A program made the position numbers and the translations under genes. Under the pieces are notes generated by a model. It saw nothing but the letters and a program-made list of their open reading frames with translations, searched no databases and had not been told where the DNA came from. From Sutcliffiella horikoshii (GTDB taxonomy: Bacteria > Bacillota > Bacilli > Bacillales > Bacillaceae_I), in the NCBI GenBank assembly GCA_001636495.1, contig KV440964.1, forward strand, positions 16,666 through 80,665: DNA of 64,000 nt, written 5' to 3'. How positions within the stretch are numbered: the stretch's first letter is position 1; the number at the start of each line of letters is the position of its first letter. This document shows positions 50,302-58,030 of the stretch, in pieces.

Positions 50302-50868
50302 TTATTTCACCTTCGCAAACACGCATGTATCCCGCAATTCCCCATTTACATCGCGCTCACTGTTTTTAAGAATCCCCTCTAGCGTATATCCCGTTCTCTC
50401 TGCAACCGCTCGACTCTTCACATTTTTAGAATCGCAGCGGATCTCGACGCGATTAGCATCCAATTGTTCAAATGCGAACTGGCTGATGCCTTCCACGGCT
50501 TCTGTTATGTAGCCCTTGCCGCTGTGTCTGGAATCGATCCAATAGCCGATCTCAAACTTCGGGATGGACCAGTCAATCCGATGCAACCCCGATGATGCCA
50601 CGAATTCACCGGTTTCTTTTAAGAATACTAAGAGCCTCAAGTCCTTTCGCTGTAGAAACTCTGCATGACTCTCCCGTATATTCGCTTCCACATCTTCCAC
50701 TGTTTGGTCGTGTTGCGCGAAAATCATCCACGGCTTGAGCTCAGGCAGAGAATAGATGATGGCGTCATATACCGCTAGACCGTCTCCTGGCAGTGGCATT
50801 CTGATTAAAAGTCTGTCTGTGGTGAATTCTGATGGGAAATCTTTTAAGATTGGTTTTGTGTTGTTCAT
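50302..50868 (-). CDS. GNAT acetyltransferase (RimJ/RimL type)
   Basis: The product has 188 residues from ATG 50868, which follows AGGGGGAG. The fold is clear: FTTDRLLIRMPLPGDGLAVY at the start, WSIPKFEIGYWIDSRHSGKG with the acetyl-CoA loop and YITEAVEGISQFAFEQLDAN, then NVKSRAVAERTGYTLEGIL. RimL-like enzymes acetylate the N-terminal amine of ribosomal protein L7/L12, but many paralogues have other substrates. It lies about 45 bases after a membrane-anchored hypothetical gene. Confidence 0.87.
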   Translation of the reverse strand: MNNTKPILKDFPSEFTTDRLLIRMPLPGDGLAVYDAIIYSLPELKPWMIFAQHDQTVEDVEANIRESHAEFLQRKDLRLLVFLKETGEFVASSGLHRIDWSIPKFEIGYWIDSRHSGKGYITEAVEGISQFAFEQLDANRVEIRCDSKNVKSRAVAERTGYTLEGILKNSERDVNGELRDTCVFAKVK

Positions 50869-50912
50869 TTTATCGCTCCCCCTACTTTTTGTACAAATAT
50901 TTATAGGAAGAT

Positions 50913-51290
50913 TCACTCTTCCCACTCCTCTGGCAACTGCACAATCACATACTCCCCTGTCCACATTTGTGTGGTAACAATCAGCTTCTCGTCCTCTTTT
51001 TTAAAGAAGTAACCACTACCATCTTGGGTCTCAAACTCCCACCTATGTTCACCTATCATTGCTTTAAGGGTTTCCCTGTAATCTCCTTGATTCGATCGAG
51101 TAATAAACCAATCATAGCCATCTTCGTTTGCAATTTTAATGATGGGTTCTGAAGATTCATTGATAGACTGCAAAACTTCCTTTTTACTTGCGGATTCTAA
51201 TGGCAGGGTTGGGTAATAGAACTTGTTATTGTATGCGACAACTCCTAGGATGATGGCAATAAGGGTGATGATGGTGAGGCGTTTTATCAT
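50913..51290 (-). CDS. Membrane-anchored hypothetical protein
   Basis: The product has 125 residues from ATG 51290 (TTAGGAGGATAG upstream). An N-terminal helix (RLTIITLIAIILGVVAYNN) anchors an extracellular domain with the pieces SINESSEPIIKIANEDGYDW, FITRSNQGDYRETLKAMIGE and YFFKKEDEKLIVTTQMWTGE. No family is recognised. It ends 45 bases before the GNAT gene, so the two may be cotranscribed. Confidence 0.72.
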   Translation of the reverse strand: MIKRLTIITLIAIILGVVAYNNKFYYPTLPLESASKKEVLQSINESSEPIIKIANEDGYDWFITRSNQGDYRETLKAMIGEHRWEFETQDGSGYFFKKEDEKLIVTTQMWTGEYVIVQLPEEWEE

Positions 51291-51336
51291 AGCTATCCTC
51301 CTAAGGAAAGGGTTAGAGCTTGGCATTTGGCAGCAG

Positions 51337-51572
51337 AGATTTCCTGCTAGTCTATGAAGACCTCTGTCACGCAATTTTTCATCAGTTCAGGTCTTCATTC
51401 GCTTGATGAAGACCTCTGTCATGCGATTTTCTATCAGTACAGGTCTTCATTCACTTCATGAAGACCTCTGTCACGCGATTTCCCATCAGTTCAGGTCTTC
51501 ATTCGCTTGATGAAGACCTCTGTCATGCGATTTTCCATCAGTTCAAGTCCTCATTCGCTTGATGAAGACCTA
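51337..51572. repeat. 52-bp palindromic repeat array, four clear units
   Basis: AGGTCTTCAT starts at 51389, 51441 and 51493, with AAGTCCTCAT at 51545, each exactly 52 bases apart; a degraded unit begins at 51337. The filler CTGTCATGCGATTTTCCATC is also conserved. The array lies between two convergent-to-tandem minus-strand genes with no other content. Confidence 0.92.
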
Positions 51573-51602
51573 CTCCAGAGCAACTCTCCCTCACTGCTAT
51601 CC

Positions 51603-52424
51603 CTAGTACTTATAGTAATCCTGCGAATGATAACTCCTAAATCCACAAGATTCATAGAGTTTCAGCGCATGGGCATTCCGCGCTTCTACTTCCAAAAAGA
51701 CTGGCAATCCTTTTTCTGTCTTCATTCTCACCACTTTGGATAGAGCTTTCCGACCAATTCCTTTGCCTTGTAGCTCTGGGAAGACAGCAAACCCATATAT
51801 CCACGCTTCTCCGTTTGTTTCGGAGACACGGATTTTCCCGGCAGTTCGATCTTTCGCTTCAATGATGAACATGTCCTCACTGTTGAGTTCCTTTATTCGC
51901 TGATTAAAGCTCTGGGCTTCTTGTTCCGTAAAACCAAAGCAGGCTACTTCCAGTTGAATTTCCGACTCAAAATCTTCATCAGATGTTGATGGTCTAATAA
52001 TCACGGCAGGATCATCTGACAACTCCCCTGCTTCCCATTTCATTTGGTACTCGGCCATCTCGAAGGTACACGGAATGTTTTTTAAAAACTCCTTTGCATT
52101 TTTAGAGGAGCTTGGCGCATTCAACAAAATTGTCGTAGTCTCCTGCAATTTGACCTCTGCCACCGCTTCAGCAAACAATTTTGTGAAGATCCCTTTTCTC
52201 CGGTAGTCCGGGTGAACCATTCCAGTCATCTCTACTTTATTACCAAACCCGTAGCAACCGAGGAACCCGACAAGACGTCCATCTTCATAGTGAAAGAAGT
52301 CCTCTTTGCTGTTTTCATCGCGGGTTTCGAGCATATCTTCATTTAGTTTTAGCTCAAAGCCGCCTTCTTTTTCGCAAACGGATTTAAGTTCCTTGATTTG
52401 TTGTAGTTGTTCTTTTGATAGCAT
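51603..52424 (-). CDS. Tandem GNAT-domain acetyltransferase
   Basis: The product has 273 residues with two GNAT modules. The first contains FLGCYGFGNKVEMTGMVHPD and YRRKGIFTKLFAEAVAEVK (~residues 53-90). The second has IYGFAVFPELQGKGIGRKAL and LEVEARNAHALKLYESCGF (~215-265). The Q/RxxGxG/A acetyl-CoA motif is intact in the second and altered in the first (RRKGIF). The substrate is unknown. It is preceded by about 580 bases without a functional gene. Confidence 0.85.
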   Translation of the reverse strand: MLSKEQLQQIKELKSVCEKEGGFELKLNEDMLETRDENSKEDFFHYEDGRLVGFLGCYGFGNKVEMTGMVHPDYRRKGIFTKLFAEAVAEVKLQETTTILLNAPSSSKNAKEFLKNIPCTFEMAEYQMKWEAGELSDDPAVIIRPSTSDEDFESEIQLEVACFGFTEQEAQSFNQRIKELNSEDMFIIEAKDRTAGKIRVSETNGEAWIYGFAVFPELQGKGIGRKALSKVVRMKTEKGLPVFLEVEARNAHALKLYESCGFRSYHSQDYYKY

Positions 52425-52488
52425 GGATTACACCTCTTTTGTTTGTGTTTAATAAAAAAAATGGATTAGATGATTATATCTCTGACCT

Positions 52489-52575
52489 TTAATATTCTCC
52501 GTTACCATCTCCACTGTCATCACCTAAATTCTTATTAAAATTCCTAAGTGTGATTTTGCCATCCCCATCAACGGA
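52489..52575 (-). pseudogene. Gene remnant with EF-hand-like end
   Basis: A minus-strand frame open for 29 codons reads VDGDGKITLRNFNKNLGDDS and GDGNGEY before TAA. DGDGKITLRNF resembles an EF-hand loop or dockerin end. A stop (52579-52581) and then a REPIN-like repeat cut it off upstream. I regard it as the surviving tail of a lost gene. Confidence 0.35.
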
Positions 52576-52589
52576 AAGTCACTGTTCTT

Positions 52590-52622
52590 CGTGGGTTGTA
52601 GGGACAGGCATGGCGACGCCAA
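52590..52622. repeat. REPIN-like arm
   Basis: GGTTGTAGGGACAGGCATGG followed by CGACGCCAATG is a diverged arm. Confidence 0.7.
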
Positions 52623-52690
52623 TGACCATTTATTAGGTAAATTTAGTTTCTCTCACTTACAATATATGGATTGTCGTCAATTTCAATTGA

Positions 52691-52774
52691 TTTATTGAAT
52701 ACTTTTAGTGGTTAAGCGTATACTTCGTGCCATTTATTGAATAATTGGAAGTGTTTATTGAATAATTAGGGGCT
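52691..52774. repeat. Third 21-bp array (TTTATTGAATA type)
   Basis: TTTATTGAATA starts at 52691, 52733 and 52754, with a degraded unit at 52712, giving a strict 21-base period. The sequence differs from the TTCTAC arrays. It lies in the 52425-53007 gap, which otherwise contains two REPIN-like arms and the promoter region of the nuclease gene. Confidence 0.65.
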
Positions 52775-52795
52775 TGGGTACGCCCCCTGCTAAAC

Positions 52796-52826
52796 ACTGG
52801 GTCAACGGACCTGTCCCCTCGACTCT
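52796..52826. repeat. REPIN-like arm, right-arm orientation
   Basis: CTGGGTCAACGGACCTGTCC followed by CCTCGACTC matches the right-arm consensus and faces the arm at 52590 across 170 bases. Confidence 0.78.
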
Positions 52827-53007
52827 TTCCCTCCCTCTCTGGTCCATCAGGCGCAGGAGGACCGTACCTTTTCTTAACATTTACAATATTTTAACTTATT
52901 AAAGCACTTTTATGTATTATTATTTCAAGTAGATACATAGTCGACTATTAAAATCTCGTCCTTCCACGAGGTTTTGATATAAAAATTTTATAGTAGGAGG
53001 CATTTCT

Positions 53008-53640
53008 ATGCTGAAAAAGTCCATGTTGGTTGTTTTTGCATTCATCCTGTCGTTCTCTGCAATTCAACTTGATCCACAAACCGTCTCGGCACTTCCCCCT
53101 GGAACACCGTCCAAGTCAGAAGCTCAATCTCAATTGAACTCGTTGACTGTAAAAACAGAAGACCCCATGACCGGGTATTCGCGGGATTTATTCCCACATT
53201 GGAGCGGCCAGGGCAGTGGCTGTGATACTCGCCAAATCGTCCTTCAACGCGATGCAGACTATTTCACTGGCACCTGTCCCACAACGTCTGGAAAATGGTA
53301 TAGTTACTTCGATGGCGTCATTGTCTATTCTCCGTCTGAAATTGATGTTGATCACATCGTTCCATTGGCTGAAGCTTGGCGTTCTGGTGCCAGCAGCTGG
53401 ACAACTGAACAGCGACGTGCTTTTGCCAACGACCTCACAGGTCCGCAACTGATCGCAGTAACAGCAAGCGTCAACCGTTCCAAAGGGGACCAAGATCCGT
53501 CTACTTGGCAACCACCTCGTGCCGGTGCTCGCTGTGCCTATGCAAAATGGTGGATTAACACAAAACACCGTTGGAACTTACACCTTCAGTCATCTGAGAA
53601 ATCTTCTTTACAAACGATGCTTAACGGCTGCGCTTACTAA
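53008..53640 (+). CDS. Secreted HNH-family nuclease
   Basis: The 210-residue protein has a signal peptide (SMLVVFAFILSFSAIQLDP ... VSALPPG). The catalytic core is the HNH/DUF1524 pattern SEIDVDHIVPLAEAWRSGAS (first His with Asp) and FANDLTGPQLIAVTASVNRS, followed by KGDQDPSTWQPP and CAYAKWWINTKHRWNLH. The paired cysteines (CDTRQ ... TGTC; RCAY ... NGCAY) suit an exported protein. It probably degrades extracellular DNA for nutrition or competence. AGGAGG precedes the ATG. Its codon use is more G+C-rich than its flanks. Confidence 0.85.
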   Translation: MLKKSMLVVFAFILSFSAIQLDPQTVSALPPGTPSKSEAQSQLNSLTVKTEDPMTGYSRDLFPHWSGQGSGCDTRQIVLQRDADYFTGTCPTTSGKWYSYFDGVIVYSPSEIDVDHIVPLAEAWRSGASSWTTEQRRAFANDLTGPQLIAVTASVNRSKGDQDPSTWQPPRAGARCAYAKWWINTKHRWNLHLQSSEKSSLQTMLNGCAY

Positions 53641-53722
53641 ATTAGAGATTGCGTCTGCAGGCGGAGTTGAATATGTTTGCAGACGCATTATAGATTAATT
53701 GAAACGGAAGGAGTTTTTACAT

Positions 53723-53965
53723 ATGGAAAAGAAATCATCTATTTTTACAGCATCACACGGCGTCATGACAGCCGAGGTTGGTGTCATCAGTGGCGAGCTC
53801 GAACTGCAAACCACCTGTGATGAGGACGGTTCCCTCTCGCTCGCCATCACCTACGTCGGTGCTGCAGAATGGTACACCTTGCCTGGTGAAGACTATCGCC
53901 TGCATGATTTACGTGATCATGAGGTAATTCACCGCATGCTTGTTAAGGTGTTGGAGCGGAATTGA
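53723..53965 (+). CDS. Small hypothetical protein
   Basis: The product has 80 residues from ATG 53723, preceded by GAAGGAG. It reads as a short beta-rich domain (FTASHGVMTAEVGVISGELE, then LSLAITYVGAAEWYTLPGED) with a helical end HEVIHRMLVKVLER. No family is recognised. It lies 80 bases after the nuclease gene on the same strand; a regulatory or inhibitory link is possible but unsupported. Confidence 0.65.
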   Translation: MEKKSSIFTASHGVMTAEVGVISGELELQTTCDEDGSLSLAITYVGAAEWYTLPGEDYRLHDLRDHEVIHRMLVKVLERN

Positions 53966-53971
53966 TGGGGT

Positions 53972-54000
53972 GGGTCGTGGGGGACAGGCACCGCGACCCG
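53972..54000. repeat. REPIN-like arm
   Basis: GTCGTGGGGGACAGGCACCG and CGACCCGC match the left-arm consensus. Confidence 0.82.
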
Positions 54001-54013
54001 CTTTTCACACACA

Positions 54014-54391
54014 TTAATTCTCTAGCTCAATATATTCCCTCAAAAGCTTCCATTGGTTTGCTTCAAGTCTCCAGATAAACATACACTGTGCAGTAAAAGG
54101 TTTCCCTCCAATAACGTTTGTTTCCCTACCCATTACAACTCTCTGACTACCGTTATCTCTTTCTATCACTGAAACTATTTCAAATGTTTTTTCCGCATCA
54201 TCCATTTGACTCAAGACACCATTTAGATCATAGGAATAAAAATACGGTTCAGGCTGGGTTATTTTAGAATGCGCCCAATAACCAACAAAATCTTGTGACA
54301 TAAGGCTTCTAATCCCGTCACCACTTTTACTAATAAAGCCTTCGTTCCAAGCTTGAAAGTACTTATCAATGACTTCTTCCATTGTATTCAT
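54014..54391 (-). CDS. SnoaL/DUF4440-like protein
   Basis: The product has 125 residues with the NTF2-fold pattern: MEEVIDKYFQAWNEGF, then IRSLMSQDFVGYWAHSKITQ, and strands MGRETNVIGGKPFTAQCMFI and WRLEANQWKLLREYIE. The activity is unknown. It resembles the protein at 17808-18242 only at fold level. It is a single gene between repeats. Confidence 0.72.
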   Translation of the reverse strand: MNTMEEVIDKYFQAWNEGFISKSGDGIRSLMSQDFVGYWAHSKITQPEPYFYSYDLNGVLSQMDDAEKTFEIVSVIERDNGSQRVVMGRETNVIGGKPFTAQCMFIWRLEANQWKLLREYIELEN

Positions 54392-54407
54392 TTTCCACTC
54401 TCCCCTG

Positions 54408-54515
54408 CTGGATTATAGGGACAGGCACCGCGTTACATCGTCCTATCCACCGAAAAGGACCGACAACTAGACTCTCAGATTTTTTTGGGTCACCGTACCT
54501 GTCCCTTCTACCCGT
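54408..54515. repeat. REPIN-like pair, inverted arms
   Basis: GATTATAGGGACAGGCACCG and TTTGGGTCACCGTACCTGTC (then CCTTCTACCCG) face each other across about 50 bases that lack a class A or B hairpin. Confidence 0.82.
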
Positions 54516-54528
54516 TCCGTATTCCATA

Positions 54529-55071
54529 TCACTCACTGTCCTGAGTCAGACGAACAGGTACCACGCCTCTTTTCAAAAGAAACACATCCGGATTCCTTAA
54601 GCTCTTCCAGTCTTCAAACCCAAAACTCTCTTGATAGTTTTTCAACAGCAGAGACATGATATTTCCGTGTGTCACGATAATGATGTTTTCCGCGTCAGAT
54701 TCAAGCGCTTCTTCTACCACGCTGACGATCCGATCCATGGCCTCTCTACTTGATTCGCCGCCTTCGTACTTCAACTCCAGATCATCATAGGTTGCTTTCA
54801 ACTTTTCCAGCCAATCTGGTAAGTCTTCCGTGCTAAGTGTGCGTTCGGCTAAGCGCTCATCAACTTCTATGATACTATTTGTTTTCTTGCTTAATGGTTC
54901 AATGGATTGGATGGCGCGGATAAAGGGGCTTGAGATGATGCGGTCAATTGGTGTGTTGGAAAAGAGTTCGACCAACGTTCGAGCCTGATCAAATCCTTTT
55001 TCAGTAAGCTTAGATTCGGGCGGTTGCCCCTCGGCTTCGCAATGCCTAATTATGTACATGTTTTTTGACAT
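54529..55071 (-). CDS. Histidine phosphatase family protein
   Basis: The 180-residue protein has the phosphoglycerate-mutase-like core: YIIRHCEAEGQPPESKLTEK with the phospho-His motif RHCE, RIISSPFIRAIQSIEPL, the acidic ERTLSTEDLPDWLEKL, and the second His in IIIVTHGNIMSLLL. It is likely a phosphatase of small phosphate esters. RHCE replaces the usual RHGE/RHG, which is tolerated in several Bacillus homologues. It is divergent from the nitroreductase gene. Confidence 0.86.
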   Translation of the reverse strand: MSKNMYIIRHCEAEGQPPESKLTEKGFDQARTLVELFSNTPIDRIISSPFIRAIQSIEPLSKKTNSIIEVDERLAERTLSTEDLPDWLEKLKATYDDLELKYEGGESSREAMDRIVSVVEEALESDAENIIIVTHGNIMSLLLKNYQESFGFEDWKSLRNPDVFLLKRGVVPVRLTQDSE

Positions 55072-55232
55072 GAGTGGCTCCCCTTTCTTTATTTACTAAC
55101 TATTACGAATGGCGTTGGAAAATGTTACAACTTTCTTTATATAGTTGCTTTTTTCTCCTCCTAAACAAAGAACATTTTCTCTTTTCTCCCATAGATATGG
55201 AATTAAATATAGATATATACTACAATGTAATT

Positions 55233-55247
55233 GAGAATGATAATCAC
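55233..55247 (+). promoter_or_regulatory. Probable Fur box upstream of the nitroreductase gene
   Basis: TGAGAATGATAATCA fits the 7-1-7 Fur consensus at 13 of 15 positions. It lies just downstream of a possible -10 box (TACAAT, 55222-55227) and 36 bases before the start codon, a normal repressor position. Confidence 0.68.
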
Positions 55248-55282
55248 ACTCATAAAAAAAAGGTTAATAAGGAGACAATCCA

Positions 55283-55837
55283 ATGGAAAAGAATAAATCA
55301 ACCTTAGCTCAAACCATTCGCGAGCGACGTTCTATAAAAACTGGATATACAAATAAAGAAGTAACGCAGGAAACGGTGCTAGAATTACTAGACGATGCAG
55401 TCTGGGCACCAAACCACGGGCTTCGGGAGCCGTGGCGATTTATTTTTGTAAGTTCAAGTGAGAAGCAGGGATTTGTAGAAAAGCTGGTGAAGACATTTCC
55501 ACCAGAAATGCAGGACAATAGAAGGAATTATTTCAGTCAACCGGCTGCCTTCCTGATCGTGGTGATGGACGAAGACCCGAGACAAAAACAATGGGAGGAA
55601 AACTTCGGGGCGGTCAGCTCGCTTATCCAGAACTTTCAGCTACTTGCCTGGGAGAAGCAACTTGGAGTTGTCTGGAAGACGAATCCACATATTTATGACC
55701 CGAAAGTGCATCAGCTCTTAGGTGTTAAGCCGGGAGAGAAAATTGCTGGGTTCTTGCATATGGGGTACTTTGAACAGGTGCCACCAATGCGTGAACGAAA
55801 ATCCGCGGCGAGCAAATTGACGGTGTTCAAGAATTAA
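55283..55837 (+). CDS. Nitroreductase family flavoprotein, probably iron-regulated
   Basis: The 184-residue protein has the FMN-binding opening TIRERRSIKTGYTNKEVTQE and DAVWAPNHGLREPWRFIFVS, then YFSQPAAFLIVVMDE and the end LLGVKPGEKIAGFLHMGYFE. This is a short YdjA-type nitroreductase that reduces nitro compounds, quinones or flavins with NAD(P)H. AAGGAGA precedes the start. The Fur box upstream suggests expression under iron shortage, perhaps as a reductase that helps release or recycle iron (inference). Confidence 0.85.
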   Translation: MEKNKSTLAQTIRERRSIKTGYTNKEVTQETVLELLDDAVWAPNHGLREPWRFIFVSSSEKQGFVEKLVKTFPPEMQDNRRNYFSQPAAFLIVVMDEDPRQKQWEENFGAVSSLIQNFQLLAWEKQLGVVWKTNPHIYDPKVHQLLGVKPGEKIAGFLHMGYFEQVPPMRERKSAASKLTVFKN

Positions 55838-55868
55838 GAGCGGGATGGCTTGTCTGCCCCTTCAAAAT

Positions 55869-55910
55869 GAAAAGGCGCTCACCCATTTTTTTAAGGTGAA
55901 GCGTCTTTTC
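55869..55910 (+). terminator. Terminator hairpin after the nitroreductase gene
   Basis: GAAAAGGCGCTCACC and GGTGAAGCGTCTTTTC form an imperfect 15-bp stem around a T-rich loop, with A- and T-runs on its flanks so that it could work in both directions. Confidence 0.65.
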
Positions 55911-56021
55911 AATTACTGCTCGCTTTAGATTTAGGGTATTATAGGATATTTATGAGGTATTAAAGGTGTGGTTAAAAACGCAAAGGAGACTTTTAAGGGG
56001 ATTTATCATCTGAAAGCCACC

Positions 56022-56543
56022 TTAATTTTTACTTCTACTTTTCATGATGAATATTTCTTTTTCAAGTCTGTTCACCTTATTATCTAGGAAGTCGACCTCA
56101 TTTATCCTGGACTCATTCGTTAATTCAAATTGATTTCCAATCCCGTCAAGCTTGGCTTCGATTGTATCGAAATGTGTGTCCACAGTATTAAACCGAATGT
56201 CCACTGCATCGAAACGTGCGTCCACAGTATTAAACCGAATGTTCACTGCATCGAAACGTGCGTCCACAGTATTAAACCGAATGTTCACTGCATCGAAACG
56301 TTGATCTACAGTATTAAACCGGTCGTTCATTTCTGACTTCATGTCGTGCATTTCTGACTTCATTTCTTCCATCTCTGACTTCATGCCAGTTATTTCTGAC
56401 TTCATATCTCTCATCTCAAATTTCATGCCTGTCATATCTGCTCTTATACTGCTTGTTCCTGACTTTAAATCATTCAAGTCGACTCTCATGCCTTTGACTT
56501 CCGAGTCCAATCCGACCAGCAACTCCAAAATTTGCTTTTCCAT
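56022..56543 (-). CDS. Coiled-coil protein with 14-residue repeats
   Basis: The product has 173 residues from ATG 56543 with a GGAGGTGAT site. Region 35-70 repeats the heptad MKSEM(x)xM, and region 75-130 contains four copies of a 14-residue unit RFNTVDARFDAVNI. The end is another helix (FLDNKVNRLEKEIFIMK). The whole protein should form a long parallel coiled coil. Similar proteins appear in Bacillus next to phage or stress genes, but no function is known. The 42-bp DNA repeats allow copy-number change. Confidence 0.75.
   Translation of the reverse strand: MEKQILELLVGLDSEVKGMRVDLNDLKSGTSSIRADMTGMKFEMRDMKSEITGMKSEMEEMKSEMHDMKSEMNDRFNTVDQRFDAVNIRFNTVDARFDAVNIRFNTVDARFDAVDIRFNTVDTHFDTIEAKLDGIGNQFELTNESRINEVDFLDNKVNRLEKEIFIMKSRSKN
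56160..56330 (-). repeat. 42-bp in-frame tandem repeats, about four units
   Basis: CATCGAAACGTGCGTCCACA and GTATTAAACCGAATGTTCAC alternate with a 42-base period within the coiled-coil gene. The inner two copies are nearly identical, which points to recent duplication. Confidence 0.85.
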
Positions 56544-56655
56544 GTTATCACCTCCTCTTTCATTATAAAGGATAGGAGGATTCCTAGCACTAAATCCAAG
56601 AAAAAAGCATTTTCCATTTTTCGGGCCATAGGGTGATATACATATTCACTTTTAA

Positions 56656-56690
56656 GTGGGCCACAGTGCCTGTCCCTGTGGCCAACCCTC
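56656..56690. repeat. REPIN-like arm, right-arm orientation
   Basis: GTGGGCCACAGTGCCTGTCC followed by CTGTGGCCAACC lies between the coiled-coil and DDAH-like genes; its GGCCACAG and CTGTGGCC form a secondary hairpin. Confidence 0.78.
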
Positions 56691-56696
56691 TCCCCT

Positions 56697-57551
56697 CTAC
56701 CCACGAAGTATCGGCAAAGTACAACACCGGAAGGATCCGCCGGATTTAATGATTTCGATGATGTCGACTTCGATTACTTCAAAGCCCCTCTTCGTGAGTT
56801 CTGCGTTTACTTTGGGGTTTACGGGCAGGCTGAAGATTTTTTTGTTGCCTATGTTGAGTACGTTTGTGCCAAGGGAGAACTGTTCTTCATCTGTTACTTC
56901 GATCAGTTCGAAACGGGCAGAGAGAATGTCTATTTCTTCCTTGGTAAAGGCTTCTGGAAAATATAGTGCTTCTGTTGGTGAGATGATATTGAAAACGCAA
57001 TCTAGGTGTAAGTATTTTTCCTTGAAGGGCACCTTTACGACTTCATAATGTGGCAGGATGCTTTGGAGGTGTTTAATTGCATCCTCGTTCGTCCGGTTAC
57101 TTATGCCAACATAAACGGTCTCCCCGTTCACAATGACGTCCCCGCCCTCGATCATGTCACCTTTTAAGTTCAAATAGGAGATTTCCTGTTGTTCTAACAT
57201 GCTTTTTAACACTTCTTCTTCACCTTGTCTTATTTTGTTGGCCATTTCCGCTACAAAAAGAATATTTCCAATGGTGAAGCCTATATCCCGTGTGAAAACT
57301 TGCTCTGGGAACATTTTAATTGCAGGTAGGAGAATCACTTCCACGCCATGCTCTTCTAATGTTTCCACAAATTTTTTATGCTGGGCCATCGCGATTTCAA
57401 TATGAATCCCTTCATTCTTAAACTTTTTCTGCGTTTCGTTGATGACTTCCCGGATCGTCATATGTTCCGGCTTACAGAGAATAACTTTTTTTAACACATC
57501 ATACTCACTGCTTGCATGAGGTCTCATCGGGCTTTTAGAAAATAATGACAT
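56697..57551 (-). CDS. ykgA: Amidinotransferase/DDAH-like hydrolase (YkgA-like)
   Basis: The 284-residue protein has the guanidine-modifying pentein fold. FPEQVFTRDIGFTIGN holds the first acidic residues, LKGDMIEGGDVIVNGETVYV the ExGD motif, KEKYLHLDCVFNIISP the catalytic His, and GGSFRCCTLPILR the catalytic Cys near the C-terminus. Relatives hydrolyse dimethylarginine or arginine, or act as amidinotransferases. B. subtilis YkgA is the closest layout I know; the exact substrate is not fixed by sequence. Confidence 0.85.
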   Translation of the reverse strand: MSLFSKSPMRPHASSEYDVLKKVILCKPEHMTIREVINETQKKFKNEGIHIEIAMAQHKKFVETLEEHGVEVILLPAIKMFPEQVFTRDIGFTIGNILFVAEMANKIRQGEEEVLKSMLEQQEISYLNLKGDMIEGGDVIVNGETVYVGISNRTNEDAIKHLQSILPHYEVVKVPFKEKYLHLDCVFNIISPTEALYFPEAFTKEEIDILSARFELIEVTDEEQFSLGTNVLNIGNKKIFSLPVNPKVNAELTKRGFEVIEVDIIEIIKSGGSFRCCTLPILRG

Positions 57552-57697
57552 ATATAATCCCCCTATATTAAAATAATGTTTTTATTGTTACCTACTAAAA
57601 GGAATTTTAATTGTCAGGAGGCCGTTTTTAATTTCCGTGTAAAACAAGCCTTTTTACATAGACTAATTTTACAAATCGTTTGTAAGGAGAAATGGAA

Positions 57698-57931
57698 ATG
57701 GATAAGTTGAAAAATGCTTTAGAAGAAGCAGATAAGGCCGTTTATGCAACGCAAATGGAAAGCAACTCCGATAATCTTGGATATTCACAACAAGCAATCG
57801 AAAGAGTGGAACAGGCGCTAAAAGGTGCTCCTGAAAATTCTTCGCCTACGTCAGAAGAGCAGCATGCAAAAGATATGCTAAGGCGATTGAAAGAGACACA
57901 AGCGGCCGTGGATGCGATACGAAACGATTAA
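57698..57931 (+). CDS. Small helical protein, DUF2564-like
   Basis: The product has 77 residues. ATG 57698 is preferred over 57692 because the AAGGAG site lies only two bases before the first. The sequence is fully helical and charged: LKNALEEADKAVYATQMES, then NLGYSQQAIERVEQALKGAP, and AKDMLRRLKETQAAVDAI. It resembles the small DUF2564 proteins of bacilli, a weak assignment. It is a single gene. Confidence 0.65.
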   Translation: MDKLKNALEEADKAVYATQMESNSDNLGYSQQAIERVEQALKGAPENSSPTSEEQHAKDMLRRLKETQAAVDAIRND

Positions 57932-58030
57932 GGAGGGCTCCCAAATTGGGGCTCTTTTCTTGTGAAAAAATGTGGTACAACCCTTCCTCATTGAATAGAA
58001 ATGTAAGGAGATGATGGGGAGGGCTACAAA

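Noticed and set aside
51337-51572. CRISPR array (palindromic repeats at regular 52-base spacing)
   Set aside because: The sequence between the palindromes is also conserved from unit to unit and between arrays, so there are no unique spacers. No cas gene is present.
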